Position numbers and translations under genes: made by a program
Shown here: piece by piece, positions 1 to 6,842 of the stretch
Layout of the letters: each line of letters opens with the position of its first letter
How positions within the stretch are numbered: position 1 is the first letter of the stretch
The notes under the pieces: generated by a model
Database searches by the model: none
Seen by the model: the letters and a program-made list of their open reading frames with translations, nothing else
What the model was told of the DNA's origin: nothing
Source of the DNA: Propionibacteriales bacterium
GTDB taxonomy: Bacteria > Actinomycetota > Actinomycetes > Propionibacteriales > Propionibacteriaceae
Reading direction: 5' to 3'
DNA length: 12,851 bases
NCBI GenBank assembly: GCA_017882655.1
Contig: JADGPB010000030.1
Location: 1-12,851 of the forward strand

Positions 1-96
1 GCTGCCAACCGCCAGTACTGGATACAGCTCGGCATGGCCTCGACGACCGTCTCCGTCTGCAACACGTTCGTGGCCCCGGCCGAGGCCGTACGGTAG
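1..96 (+). CDS. C-terminal end of an unrecognised protein (partial)
   Basis: Frame 1 is open from the left edge to a TAG at 94-96 and encodes 31 residues ending APAEAVR. The codons are G/C-rich at third positions, as expected of a real gene here. The stop lies only 3 bp from the stop of the convergent ispF gene, which leaves no room for a terminator between them. The piece contains the residues YWIQLGMASTTVSVCNTFV, which are moderately hydrophobic but too few to assign a family. In mycobacteria cysS often follows ispF on the same strand; this gene is convergent, so it is not that arrangement. The function is unknown. Confidence 0.5.
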   Translation, partial: AANRQYWIQLGMASTTVSVCNTFVAPAEAVR

Positions 97-99
97 CCG

Positions 100-582
100 C
101 TAGTCGGTGCTGCGGGCGACGACCAGCGCGGTGGCGATCGCGGCCACGCCCTCGCCTCGACCGGTGAAGCCCATCCGATCGGTGGTGGTGGCAGCCAGGC
201 TGACGGGAGCACCGAGGGCGGCGGACAGTACGGCTTCCGCCTCTGCCCGGCGCGTGCCAAGGCGCGGGCGGTCACCGATGACCTGTACGGCGACGTTGCC
301 GATCTCGTAGCCGGCTGCCCGTACGCGACGTGCGACCTCGGTGAGGAACGTCACGCCGGATGCGCCCGCCCATTCGGGCTCGGCAGTGCCGAAGTTCGAT
401 CCGAGATCGCCCAGCCCTGCGGCGGAGAGCAGCGCGTCGCACGCGGCGTGGGCGGCGACGTCGCCGTCTGAGTGTCCTTCGAGACCAGCGGGTTCGTCCG
501 GGAAGTACAGCCCGGCGCACCACATGGGGCGGCCCTGCTCGAGCCGGTGGGCATCCATCCCGATGCCCGTACGGGGGATCAC
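100..582 (-). CDS. ispF: 2-C-methyl-D-erythritol 2,4-cyclodiphosphate synthase
   Basis: IspF cyclises CDP-methylerythritol 2-phosphate to MEcPP, with release of CMP, in the cytosolic non-mevalonate isoprenoid pathway. The protein has 160 residues, the usual length. Zinc ligands of the family are visible as D10 and H12 (GMDAHRL) and H45 (after GHSDGD). The CDP-binding end is ATTTDRMGFTGRGEG (about 131-145). VQVIGDRPRLG (99-109) replaces the classical AQxPK stretch, as in mycobacterial IspF. The GTG start at 582-580 was chosen because it overlaps the ispD TGA as GTGA and places the conserved N-terminus correctly. A longer reading to 693 only overlaps ispD out of frame. It is the last gene of the carD-ispD-ispF unit and is probably translationally coupled. 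Confidence 0.96.
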   Translation of the reverse strand: MIPRTGIGMDAHRLEQGRPMWCAGLYFPDEPAGLEGHSDGDVAAHAACDALLSAAGLGDLGSNFGTAEPEWAGASGVTFLTEVARRVRAAGYEIGNVAVQVIGDRPRLGTRRAEAEAVLSAALGAPVSLAATTTDRMGFTGRGEGVAAIATALVVARSTD

Positions 583-1265
583 CGTCGTCCCGCCACGATC
601 GCCTCGGCCACAGCCAGATCGTACGGCTCGGTGATCTTCAGCGCCTCGCGCGATCCGGGAACGAGCAGCACCTCGTAGCCGGATGCCTCGCACACCGCCG
701 CATCATCGGTGTACTCGCGACCTGCCGCGGCGGCATGCGCGCTCACCAGCACGTCGCGCGCGAAGCCTTGGGGAGTCTGTACCGCACGCAGCCCGCTCCG
801 GTCGACGACGACGCTGCCCGCGCCGGCGACCTGCCGGATCGTGTCGCTCATCGGCACCACGGGAATGACCGCTGGCGCCCCGGAGCGTACGGCCTCGATC
901 ACGGCCCGTACGACCTCGACCGGTACGAGCGGGCGCGCCGCGTCGTGGACCAGCACGATCTCGCCCGGGGGCAGTGCCGCGATCCCGCGAGCCACCGACT
1001 CCTGGCGCGTTGCTCCGCCGATGACGATCCTCCACGGGATCGGCGCGTCCGCGAGTGCCTCGGCGAACACGTCCTGCAGCCCATCGCCGACCACGACCAC
1101 AACCTCGGTGACGCCGCCGGCGGCCAGCGCCGCGACCGACCAGCTCACGAGGGGGCGCCCGGCGAGTGGTCGTACGGCTTTCGGGACCTCACCGCCCAGG
1201 CGAACGCCGGAGCCGGCCGCCACCACGATGGCGACGACCGGCTCAGTTGACAAGTTCTGGCTCAC
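579..1265 (-). CDS. ispD: 2-C-methyl-D-erythritol 4-phosphate cytidylyltransferase
   Basis: IspD transfers CMP from CTP onto methylerythritol 4-phosphate, two steps before IspF. The protein has 228 residues. The nucleotide-binding loop AAGSGVRLG (16-24) is followed by K29. Then come GGATRQESVARG (83-94), VHDAARP (106-112), R160 in LRAVQTPQGF, TDD (186-188) and K210 in REALKITEPYD, all family positions. The GTG start at 1265-1263 shares one base with the carD TAG (TAGTG), so translation is likely coupled to carD. Its stop overlaps the ispF start by 4 nt. No internal promoter was seen. The carD-ispD-ispF order is typical of Actinomycetota. Confidence 0.97.
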   Translation of the reverse strand: MSQNLSTEPVVAIVVAAGSGVRLGGEVPKAVRPLAGRPLVSWSVAALAAGGVTEVVVVVGDGLQDVFAEALADAPIPWRIVIGGATRQESVARGIAALPPGEIVLVHDAARPLVPVEVVRAVIEAVRSGAPAVIPVVPMSDTIRQVAGAGSVVVDRSGLRAVQTPQGFARDVLVSAHAAAAGREYTDDAAVCEASGYEVLLVPGSREALKITEPYDLAVAEAIVAGRR

Positions 1266-1750
1266 TACGAGGCGAGGACCTCGTCGAGGAGCACCTCTGC
1301 CTTCTCGTCGGTGACCTTCTCGGCCAGCGCGAGTTCTGACACGAGGATCTGCCGCGCGCGAGCGAGCATGCGCTTCTCACCGGCGGACAGTCCGCGCTCA
1401 CGGTCGCGGCGCCACAGGTCGCGGACGATCTCCGCCACTTTGATGACGTTGCCGGACCGCAGCTTCTCGGCGTTGGCCTTGAAACGGCGCGACCAGTTGG
1501 TCGGCTCTTCGGTGTGCGGTGCCCTGAGAACGGAGAAGACGACCTGGAGACCTTCGGCATCGACCACGTCGCGAACGCCCACCAGATCTAGGTTGCAGGC
1601 AGGGACGCGTACGATGAGATCGTTCTGGCCGACGATGCGTAGAACGAGGTAGAGCTTGTCCTCGCCTTTCATCTGGCGGGTTTCTATGTCTTCGATCACT
1701 GCCGCCCCATGGTTCGGGTAGACAACGGTTTCTCCGACGGTGAAAGTCAT
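1265..1750 (-). CDS. carD: CarD family RNA polymerase-binding transcription factor
   Basis: CarD binds the RNA polymerase beta subunit and stabilises the open promoter complex, notably at rRNA promoters. The protein has 161 residues and closely resembles mycobacterial CarD (162 aa). The N-terminal Tudor-like RNAP-interaction domain (about 1-60) contains VGETVVYPNHGAAVIEDIET, including R25, and VRVP around R48. The C-terminal helical DNA-binding domain contains APHTEEPTNWSRRFKAN with W86, the residue known in mycobacteria to wedge at the upstream edge of the bubble. The conserved DLWRRDRERGLSAGEKRMLA follows. The ATG at 1750 matches the family N-terminus and has AGGAAGGGG upstream (1761-1769). 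The in-frame extension to 1843 is not conserved. It heads the carD-ispD-ispF unit. Confidence 0.98.
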   Translation of the reverse strand: MTFTVGETVVYPNHGAAVIEDIETRQMKGEDKLYLVLRIVGQNDLIVRVPACNLDLVGVRDVVDAEGLQVVFSVLRAPHTEEPTNWSRRFKANAEKLRSGNVIKVAEIVRDLWRRDRERGLSAGEKRMLARARQILVSELALAEKVTDEKAEVLLDEVLAS

Positions 1751-1776
1751 AACAGGTAGACCCCTTCCTGGGTCCA

Positions 1777-1785
1777 AGTTTAGCA
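1777..1785 (-). promoter_or_regulatory. Possible carD promoter, extended -10
   Basis: On the minus strand TGC is followed by TAAACT, which fits the extended -10 form TGN-TANNNT. No good -35 lies 16-19 nt upstream. A start about 7 nt downstream, near 1770, would place the AGGAAGGGG ribosome site almost at the 5' end of a 20-nt leader before the carD ATG. This rests on motif and position only. Confidence 0.4.
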
Positions 1786-1893
1786 CGCTCACAAGGGCAT
1801 TCTCCCTAGCCGCAACGAGGTTGAGGTCTTGACATATTGCCAATCTGTATGCCTCGGACCCCCAATTTCGCCCTGACTAGGTGCTTTCTCAGC

Positions 1894-1912
1894 GACCCTC
1901 AGGCTCAGGGCC
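1894..1912 (-). terminator. Weak hairpin between prs and carD
   Basis: On the minus strand GGCCCT and AGGGTC can pair (6 bp including one G-U) around a 7-nt loop, about 50 nt after the prs stop. No U-rich tract follows, so it is a poor intrinsic terminator. The rest of the 213-bp prs-carD gap (1751-1963) contains only the possible carD promoter and ribosome site. Confidence 0.2.
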
Positions 1913-1963
1913 CCGTCAGGGTGCTCCTCGAGCCCTCCAGGAATCGATGAGAGTGGGGCGGGA

Positions 1964-2914
1964 TCAGCCGTACGTGGGCTCGTCGGAAAACAGCGATGAG
2001 ACCGACTCGCCGCTCGTGATGCGCCGGATCGCCTCGGCGAAAAGCGGGGCGACCGAGATCACTTCGAGCCCGTTCAGACCGCCCACCTGGGGCACGGTGT
2101 CGGTCGTGACGACCTCGACAAGGTCGTGCTGGCCGTTGAGCCGCTCGACCGCGTGCCCGGTGAACAGGCCGTGCGTGCACACCGCGCGGATCTGGCCGAC
2201 GCCGATCTCCCGGAGCTTCTCGATGAGCTCGATGGTCGAGCCGGCCGTCGCGATCTCGTCGTCGAGGATGAGCACGTCCTTGCCCGCGACGTCTCCGACG
2301 ATGGCATCGATCACGACGCGGTCGTCGGCGAGCCGCCGCTTCGAGCCGGCAGCGACACCGACGTTGAGCTCCCGCGAGAAGTGGTTCGCCATCTTGGCGC
2401 TGCCGAAGTCGGGTGAGACGACGACCGTGTTGGACAGGTCGCGCGACCGGAAGTGGTCAGCCAGCACCTTCGTCGCGTCGAGGTGGTCGACCGGGATGTC
2501 GAACATGCCGTGCACCTGCGGTGAGTGCAGCGCCATCGTCACGACCCGGTCAGCCCCGGCGGTCTTGAGCAGCTGTGCGATGAGGCGGGCGCCGATCGAG
2601 ATGCGCGGGGCGTCCTTCTTGTCCGAGCGGGCGTACGCGAAGTGCGGGATCACTGCGGTGATCTGCGCGGCGGACGCGCCACGGGCGGCATCGATCATCA
2701 GGAGGAGCTCGACGAGGTTCTCCTGCACCGGCGGCACCAGCGGTTGGATGATGAAGACTTCGCGTTTACGACAGTTGTCGCGCAGCTGGACCTGAAGACA
2801 GTCGTTGGAGAACCGTGTGGTGCGCGAGGGCGCGACCTCGGTCCCGAGGATGGTGCACACCTCCTCGGCGAACTCCCGATGTGCCGAACCCGAGAAGACG
2901 GTGATGTCAGTCAC
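1964..2914 (-). CDS. prs: Ribose-phosphate pyrophosphokinase, divergent subfamily
   Basis: PRPP synthase transfers pyrophosphate from ATP to ribose 5-phosphate, supplying nucleotide, His and Trp synthesis. From the GTG at 2914 the protein has 316 residues, the usual length. The fold is clear: FSGSAHREFAEEV (7-19), IPHFAYARSDKKDAPRISIGARL (89-111), the cation site ALHSPQVHGMFDIPVDHL (128-145), flexible-loop KRR (192-194) and PRPP loop LDDEIATAGST (217-227). It departs from classical Prs: MDLH is MALH (A128, H130 kept), the FSDGE stretch is FSNDC, and the PRPP loop is not DDmiDTgGT. I recall this variant subfamily in other Gram-positives, alongside a classical Prs; whether a second copy exists here cannot be seen. 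The start is chosen by the family N-terminus. No ribosome site is present, and a -10 element 8 nt upstream suggests a leaderless mRNA. It lies 62 bp downstream of rsmI. Confidence 0.88.
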   Translation of the reverse strand: MTDITVFSGSAHREFAEEVCTILGTEVAPSRTTRFSNDCLQVQLRDNCRKREVFIIQPLVPPVQENLVELLLMIDAARGASAAQITAVIPHFAYARSDKKDAPRISIGARLIAQLLKTAGADRVVTMALHSPQVHGMFDIPVDHLDATKVLADHFRSRDLSNTVVVSPDFGSAKMANHFSRELNVGVAAGSKRRLADDRVVIDAIVGDVAGKDVLILDDEIATAGSTIELIEKLREIGVGQIRAVCTHGLFTGHAVERLNGQHDLVEVVTTDTVPQVGGLNGLEVISVAPLFAEAIRRITSGESVSSLFSDEPTYG

Positions 2915-2922
2915 GTGGCACG

Positions 2923-2928
2923 AGAATA
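2923..2928 (-). promoter_or_regulatory. Possible prs -10 element, leaderless start
   Basis: TATTCT on the minus strand (TANNNT type) ends 8 nt before the GTG of prs, and there is no Shine-Dalgarno sequence between them. This geometry is typical of leaderless actinobacterial transcripts. The -35 region 17-20 nt upstream (CGGATC or TGTCGG) is weak. It would uncouple prs from rsmI transcription. Confidence 0.4.
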
Positions 2929-2976
2929 GGGGACGCGGCGGCGTGGATCCGACACGGCCCACGGCGCCGGTGCCGG

Positions 2977-3813
2977 TCAGCCGCGCGAACCGTCGTACAG
3001 CTCGCGTCTGTCGTGGCCCGACTGTGCCGCCACGGCTGCCGCTGCAGTGGACCTCTTCTCACCGGCGGCGACGCGTCGGCGGACCTCATCCAGCGCGTCG
3101 GCCAGCGGCAACACGCCCGCCGGGGCACCGGCCACCACCACGGTGATCTCGCCGAGGACGCCATCGGCCGCCCACGAGGCCAGCTCGGCGAGGCCACCCC
3201 TGCGTACCTCTTCGTACGTCTTGGTCAGCTCCCGGCACACGGCCGCCGGACGGTCCGCGCCGAGCGTCGTGACGGCGTCGACGAGCATCTCGGCCAGCCG
3301 GTGCGGCGCCTCGAAGAACACCATCGTGCGTCGTTCGGCCGCGAGCTCTGTCAGCGCGGCGCGACGCGGGCCACCCCTGCGCGGAAGGAAGCCCTCGAAG
3401 CAGAACCGGTCGGTGGCGAGGCCGGACAGGGCCAGCGCCGTGAGCACCGCCGAGGGACCCGGTACGGCCGTGACCCGGATCCCCGCGACGATCGCCGCCG
3501 CGACAAGGCGATATCCGGGATCGGACACGGACGGCATGCCGGCGTCGGTGACGAGGACGACCGTGAGTCCCTGTCCGAGCAGCTCCACCAGCTCGGGGGT
3601 GCGTGACGCCTCGTTCCCTTCGAAGTACGAGATCACTCGCGCCGAAGAGGTCGCGTGCGCCCGGCCCAGGAACGCCGCGAACCGGCGCGTGTCCTCCGCC
3701 GCCACCACGTCGGCCGTACCGATCGCGCGCAGCAGCGCCGGCGACGCGTCCTCGACGTCGCCGATCGGCATTCCGGCGAGGATGAGCAGTCCAAGGGTCT
3801 CCACGAGCGCCAT
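2977..3813 (-). CDS. rsmI: 16S rRNA (cytidine-1402-2'-O)-methyltransferase
   Basis: RsmI uses SAM to methylate the 2'-hydroxyl of C1402 in the decoding centre of 16S rRNA. The protein has 278 residues, as expected for the family, with the tetrapyrrole-methylase fold. Motifs in order: GMPIGDVEDASP (14-25, equivalent to TPIGNLED), AEDTRR (39-44), FEGNE (64-68), VTDAGMPSVSDPG (88-100), VPGPSA (117-122), FCFEGFLPRR (137-146), FFEAPHRL (166-173), RELTKTYEE (194-202) and GEITVVV (221-227). The ATG at 3813 was chosen because it begins just before the first conserved strand; an upstream extension adds only nonconserved residues. No clear ribosome site was found. It is divergent from the NYN-LOTUS gene across 41 bp that contain an inverted repeat. 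Confidence 0.95.
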   Translation of the reverse strand: MALVETLGLLILAGMPIGDVEDASPALLRAIGTADVVAAEDTRRFAAFLGRAHATSSARVISYFEGNEASRTPELVELLGQGLTVVLVTDAGMPSVSDPGYRLVAAAIVAGIRVTAVPGPSAVLTALALSGLATDRFCFEGFLPRRGGPRRAALTELAAERRTMVFFEAPHRLAEMLVDAVTTLGADRPAAVCRELTKTYEEVRRGGLAELASWAADGVLGEITVVVAGAPAGVLPLADALDEVRRRVAAGEKRSTAAAAVAAQSGHDRRELYDGSRG

Positions 3814-3845
3814 TGTGGCGCGCGATGGCGCCCCGAAGCGCCACA
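3814..3845. repeat. 8-bp inverted repeat filling the rsmI/NYN intergenic gap
   Basis: TGTGGCGC (3814-3821) is mirrored by GCGCCACA (3838-3845) with a 16-bp spacer containing GGCGCC. It covers most of the 41-bp gap and abuts the rsmI ATG. It could be an operator for a dimeric regulator or a hairpin in either 5' leader; the sequence alone does not decide. Confidence 0.5.
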
Positions 3846-3854
3846 CTGGCCTGT

Positions 3855-4913
3855 ATGGCCGATATCAGGGACAACCGCGTGGCGGTCTACATCGACTTCG
3901 ACAACATCGTCATCTCGCGGTACGACGAGGTCCACGGCAAGGGCCGGTTCACGCGGGACAGGGTGCGTGAGTACCTCCGCGACGGTCACGACGACCAGGT
4001 CGCAGCCCGGTTGAAGGAGGCTGCGGTCGACGTCGGCGCGATGGTCGACTTCGCGTCGAGCTTCGGCACGCTCGTCCTCACCCGTGCGTACGCCGACTGG
4101 TCGCAGCCCGTGAACGCGGAGTACCGCGGGCAGCTGGTGGGGCGCGCCGTCGACCTCGTACAGCTCTTCCCCGCCGCCGCGTACGGCAAGAACGGCGCCG
4201 ACATCCGCCTCGCGGTCGACGCGATCGAGGACATGTTCCGGCTGCCCGACCTGACCCACCTCGTCATCGTCGCCGGCGACTCGGACTACATCGCGCTCGC
4301 GCAGCGGGCGAAGCGCCTCGGACGGTACGTCGTGGCCGTCGGGGTGGCCGGGTCGACGAGCCGCTCTCTGGCGGCGGCGTGCGACCGGATGGTGAGCTAC
4401 GACGCGCTGCCTGGCATCGCCGCGATCGAGACGATCGACGATGCACCCGATGCGACCGTGGAGGCTGCGGCCCCGCCCACGACGCCACGCAAGAGGGCCT
4501 CGCGTTCTCGCACCGCCAAGACGACGACTCCCGAAGCGCCAGCCGCACCGGAGAACGTCGCACAGGAGAACCCGGTCGCCGAGGCGCCGGCTGTCGTCAC
4601 GACCCCTGCCAAGAAGGAAGCGGTGGCGAAGGCCGCGCCGGGCAAGGTCGCCAAGCTCACGGATCAGCAGACCCAGCTCCGGGCAGGTGCGGGACAGCTG
4701 CTGCAGCGAGCCCTGCGGCTCGGCCACGACAACGACGAGGACGCGGAGTGGCTCGAGAGCTCGACCGTGAAGAGACAGCTGCTGCGCATGGACCCGGCCT
4801 TCAGTGAGAAGGAGCTCGGCTACGCGACGTTCTCCGACTTCGCCAACTCGTTCAAGTTCGTCGAGCTCGACGACACGCACGAGACGCGCCGGCTCCGCCT
4901 GCGCCGCCGATGA
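3855..4913 (+). CDS. Predicted NYN-domain ribonuclease with C-terminal LOTUS/OST-HTH domain
   Basis: The protein has 352 residues and three parts. Residues 8-185 form a NYN (PIN-like, LabA/DUF88) domain with the acidic set expected for metal-dependent RNA cleavage: YIDFDN (D14, D16), NGADIRLAVD (D116, D122) and VAGDSDY (D142, D144). Residues about 190-272 are a low-complexity Ala/Pro/Thr/Lys linker with a basic patch PRKRASRSRTAK. Residues about 275-340 resemble the LOTUS/OST-HTH RNA-binding domain, with spaced Leu and LGYATFSDFANSF. An RNase or RNA-processing role is inferred from the family. The ATG at 3855 places YIDFDN at the N-terminus; ATG 3825 is the alternative. No ribosome site is visible; CACACT ends 7 nt before the ATG and could be a weak leaderless -10. 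It sits between rsmI and pmt, which are direct divergent neighbours in mycobacteria. Confidence 0.85.
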   Translation: MADIRDNRVAVYIDFDNIVISRYDEVHGKGRFTRDRVREYLRDGHDDQVAARLKEAAVDVGAMVDFASSFGTLVLTRAYADWSQPVNAEYRGQLVGRAVDLVQLFPAAAYGKNGADIRLAVDAIEDMFRLPDLTHLVIVAGDSDYIALAQRAKRLGRYVVAVGVAGSTSRSLAAACDRMVSYDALPGIAAIETIDDAPDATVEAAAPPTTPRKRASRSRTAKTTTPEAPAAPENVAQENPVAEAPAVVTTPAKKEAVAKAAPGKVAKLTDQQTQLRAGAGQLLQRALRLGHDNDEDAEWLESSTVKRQLLRMDPAFSEKELGYATFSDFANSFKFVELDDTHETRRLRLRRR

Positions 4914-4961
4914 CGTACGCCCTCACAGGTGACCGACAGCCTTGGTCGGAGGCCCATTCCA

Positions 4962-4967
4962 TAGGAT
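4962..4967 (+). promoter_or_regulatory. Possible pmt -10 element, leaderless start
   Basis: TAGGAT fits TANNNT and ends 7 nt before the GTG at 4975, the spacing of a leaderless transcript. The -35 region is weak. The same bases include AGGA, 8 nt from the GTG, so a conventional ribosome site on a longer transcript from the upstream gene is the competing reading. Confidence 0.35.
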
Positions 4968-4974
4968 GGCCCGC

Positions 4975-6657
4975 GTGACGAGCGCGCCCCCCGAGGAGAC
5001 GGTCTCTGCGGAGGACGTCGAAGCTACGACCGAGGCCACCGCGCCCCGGTCGTCTGGATGGGGACGGCGCATACGTCGTCTCGTACCCACTCGCACGATC
5101 GACGCGCGAAGCGCCCTCGAGCGGCTCTGGGATGCTCCGCCGCGAGACGCGCGGTTGTCGTGGCTCCTCACGCTCGGGCTCACGGCGCTGGCGTTCTGCA
5201 TCCGGCTCGTCGGCATCGCCTTCCCCAAGGGCATCCTCTTCGACGAGACGTACTACGCGAAGGACGCGTACACGCTGCTCAAGCTGGGGTACGAAGGGTC
5301 GTGGCCGGAGAACGCCAACGACATGATCGCCTCCGGCAACGTGGACGTGTACACGACGAACGCGTCGTTCATCGTCCACCCGCAGGTCGGCAAGTGGTTG
5401 ATCGCGTCGGGCGAATGGCTGTTCGGGATGAACTCCTTCGGCTGGCGCTTCCCCGCGCTGATCTTCGGCTCCCTGCTCGTCGCGGTCGTCATCCGGCTGG
5501 CCCGGCGGCTTACCCGCAGCACGATGGTGGGAGCCATCGCCGGGTTCCTGCTCTGCGTCGACGGGCTGGACTTCGTGATGAGCCGCATCGCGCTGCTCGA
5601 CATCTTCGAGGCGTTCTTCATCGCCGCCGGGGTGCTGGCCGTCGTCATCGACCGGGACTACTTCCGCCATCGGCTCGCGAGAGACCTGGAACGCAAGGGG
5701 CTCACGGACTACGGCGGTGCGCCGAGCCCGTTCATCTTCCGGCCGTGGCTGATCGTGGCAGGGGTGCTGTTCGGCCTGGCGACGGGTACGAAGTGGAACG
5801 CCGTCTTCGTCCTCGCCAGCTTCGGTGTGCTGGCGGTGGTGTGGAGCGTCACGGCGCGGCGTCTGGCAGGTGCCCGGCGGCGCTCGTACATGGCCCTTCT
5901 CCTCGACGGCGTACCGGCGTTCGTGAGCCTGGTGGTGATCAGCTTCGTCGTGTACGTGGCGACGTGGTTCAGCTGGCTGCGTACGCAAGGTGGGTACGAC
6001 CGGCAGTGGGGCGTCGAGCACCCCGACAGCTGGCAGGTGAAGCTGCTCGGCAAGCCGTTGGCATCACTTCTCTACTACCACAAGGAAATCTGGGAGTTCC
6101 ACAACGGCGACTACATCAAGCATTCGACCCACGTCTATGCCGCACATCCCGGCGGGTGGCTCATCAACGCCCGGCCGATCGGCATCGACGCGGTCAACGG
6201 GATCCAGCCCGGGGTGGACGGCTGCCAGGCCAACAGCACCGAGACCTGCTTGCGCGTCATCAGTGCGACCGGTACGCCCACGCTGTGGTGGTTCGCCGCG
6301 CTGGCGCTGCTCGTCTCGATCGCGTGGTGGGTGGCCGGTCGTGACTGGCGGTTCGGCGTACCGATCGTGGCCGGGCTGTCCACGTACCTCCCCTGGTTCA
6401 ACTACACCGAGCGCTCCCTGTTCTTCTTCTACGCGATCACGATCATCCCGTTCACCGCGATCTGCCTCGCCATGGTGCTGGGGCTGATCCTCGGTAGAGC
6501 GAACGCGGGCCCACGCAGGCGTCAGGGCGCCATCGTCGTCGGCGTCATCCTCGCGATCATCACCCTGAACTTCGCGTTCATCTACCCGATCATCACCGAC
6601 GCCCTCCTCACCCAGTCCCAGTGGCTAGCAAGAATGTGGTTCGGCTCCTGGATCTAG
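4975..6657 (+). CDS. pmt: Dolichyl/polyprenyl-phosphate-mannose-protein mannosyltransferase (GT39)
   Basis: This multi-spanning membrane enzyme transfers mannose from a polyprenyl-phosphate donor to Ser/Thr of exported proteins. From GTG 4975 it has 560 residues. A charged cytoplasmic N-terminus (to about 60) precedes the first membrane span (LSWLLTLGLTALAF). The catalytic acidic pair of the first outer loop is FDETYYAKDAY (D90, E91). Then follow IVHPQVGKWL (133-142), MSRIALLDIFEAFF, GLATGTKWNA and the loop with THVYAAHPGGWLINARPIG. The C-terminal spans include PWFNYTERSLFFFYAITIIPF, as in the actinobacterial Rv1002c type. About ten or more hydrophobic spans are present. Starts at 4966 (ATG) or 4942 (TTG) are possible but have poorer context. 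It lies 61 bp after the NYN gene, and the first 22-bp repeat array begins 17 bp after its stop. Confidence 0.93.
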   Translation: MTSAPPEETVSAEDVEATTEATAPRSSGWGRRIRRLVPTRTIDARSALERLWDAPPRDARLSWLLTLGLTALAFCIRLVGIAFPKGILFDETYYAKDAYTLLKLGYEGSWPENANDMIASGNVDVYTTNASFIVHPQVGKWLIASGEWLFGMNSFGWRFPALIFGSLLVAVVIRLARRLTRSTMVGAIAGFLLCVDGLDFVMSRIALLDIFEAFFIAAGVLAVVIDRDYFRHRLARDLERKGLTDYGGAPSPFIFRPWLIVAGVLFGLATGTKWNAVFVLASFGVLAVVWSVTARRLAGARRRSYMALLLDGVPAFVSLVVISFVVYVATWFSWLRTQGGYDRQWGVEHPDSWQVKLLGKPLASLLYYHKEIWEFHNGDYIKHSTHVYAAHPGGWLINARPIGIDAVNGIQPGVDGCQANSTETCLRVISATGTPTLWWFAALALLVSIAWWVAGRDWRFGVPIVAGLSTYLPWFNYTERSLFFFYAITIIPFTAICLAMVLGLILGRANAGPRRRQGAIVVGVILAIITLNFAFIYPIITDALLTQSQWLARMWFGSWI

Positions 6658-6674
6658 CTGCGCCTACCGAGTGG

Positions 6675-6757
6675 GCGAGAGCACCTGTACCCCTCCGCGA
6701 GAGCACCTGTACCCCTCCGCGAGAGCACCTGTACCCCTCGGCGAGAGCACCTGTACC
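6675..6757 (+). repeat. 22-bp tandem repeat array, left (four copies)
   Basis: The core GAGAGCACCTGTACC recurs four times; the GTAC centres are at 6687, 6709, 6731 and 6753, exactly 22 bp apart. Three units are complete (6675-6696, 6697-6718, 6719-6740); the fourth ends after CTGTACC. Units differ mainly in the CTCCGC/CTCGGC joint. The array begins 17 bp after the pmt stop and ends 85 bp before the DUF559 gene. There are no unique spacers, so it is not CRISPR. It is inverted relative to the array at 7768-7839. Confidence 0.95.
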
Positions 6758-6842
6758 GCGCGGACAACACAAGCCCCAGACCGACAACACATTCCTGTGC
6801 ATAACTCGCCCAAGCATCTCGTCGGACCCCTTCGCTTGACGC

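Noticed and set aside
1829..1834. TTGACA on the plus strand as a -35 box
   Set aside because: No TANNNT lies 16-19 bp downstream and no plus-strand gene follows; prs is on the other strand.
1751..1843. N-terminal extension of carD
   Set aside because: CarD proteins start at MxFxVGxxVVYP, which matches the ATG at 1750. The extension is not conserved and overlaps the likely promoter.
1881..2795. 304-codon plus-strand open frame
   Set aside because: It is antisense to prs, whose motifs are unmistakable. The translation is Ser/Arg/Thr-rich with no family features, as expected from a GC-rich shadow frame.
2915..2976. Terminator between rsmI and prs
   Set aside because: GC-rich CCGG/GGCGCC pieces do not form a continuous stem and no U-tract follows.
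3633..6021. Two long minus-strand frames (to 4880 and from 4852)
   Set aside because: They mirror the NYN and pmt genes, have Arg/Glu/Asp/Val-rich shadow composition, and show no recognisable domains.
5058..6344. 428-codon plus-strand frame inside pmt
   Set aside because: It is an Arg/His-rich alternative frame of pmt; the pmt frame has membrane spans and catalytic motifs.
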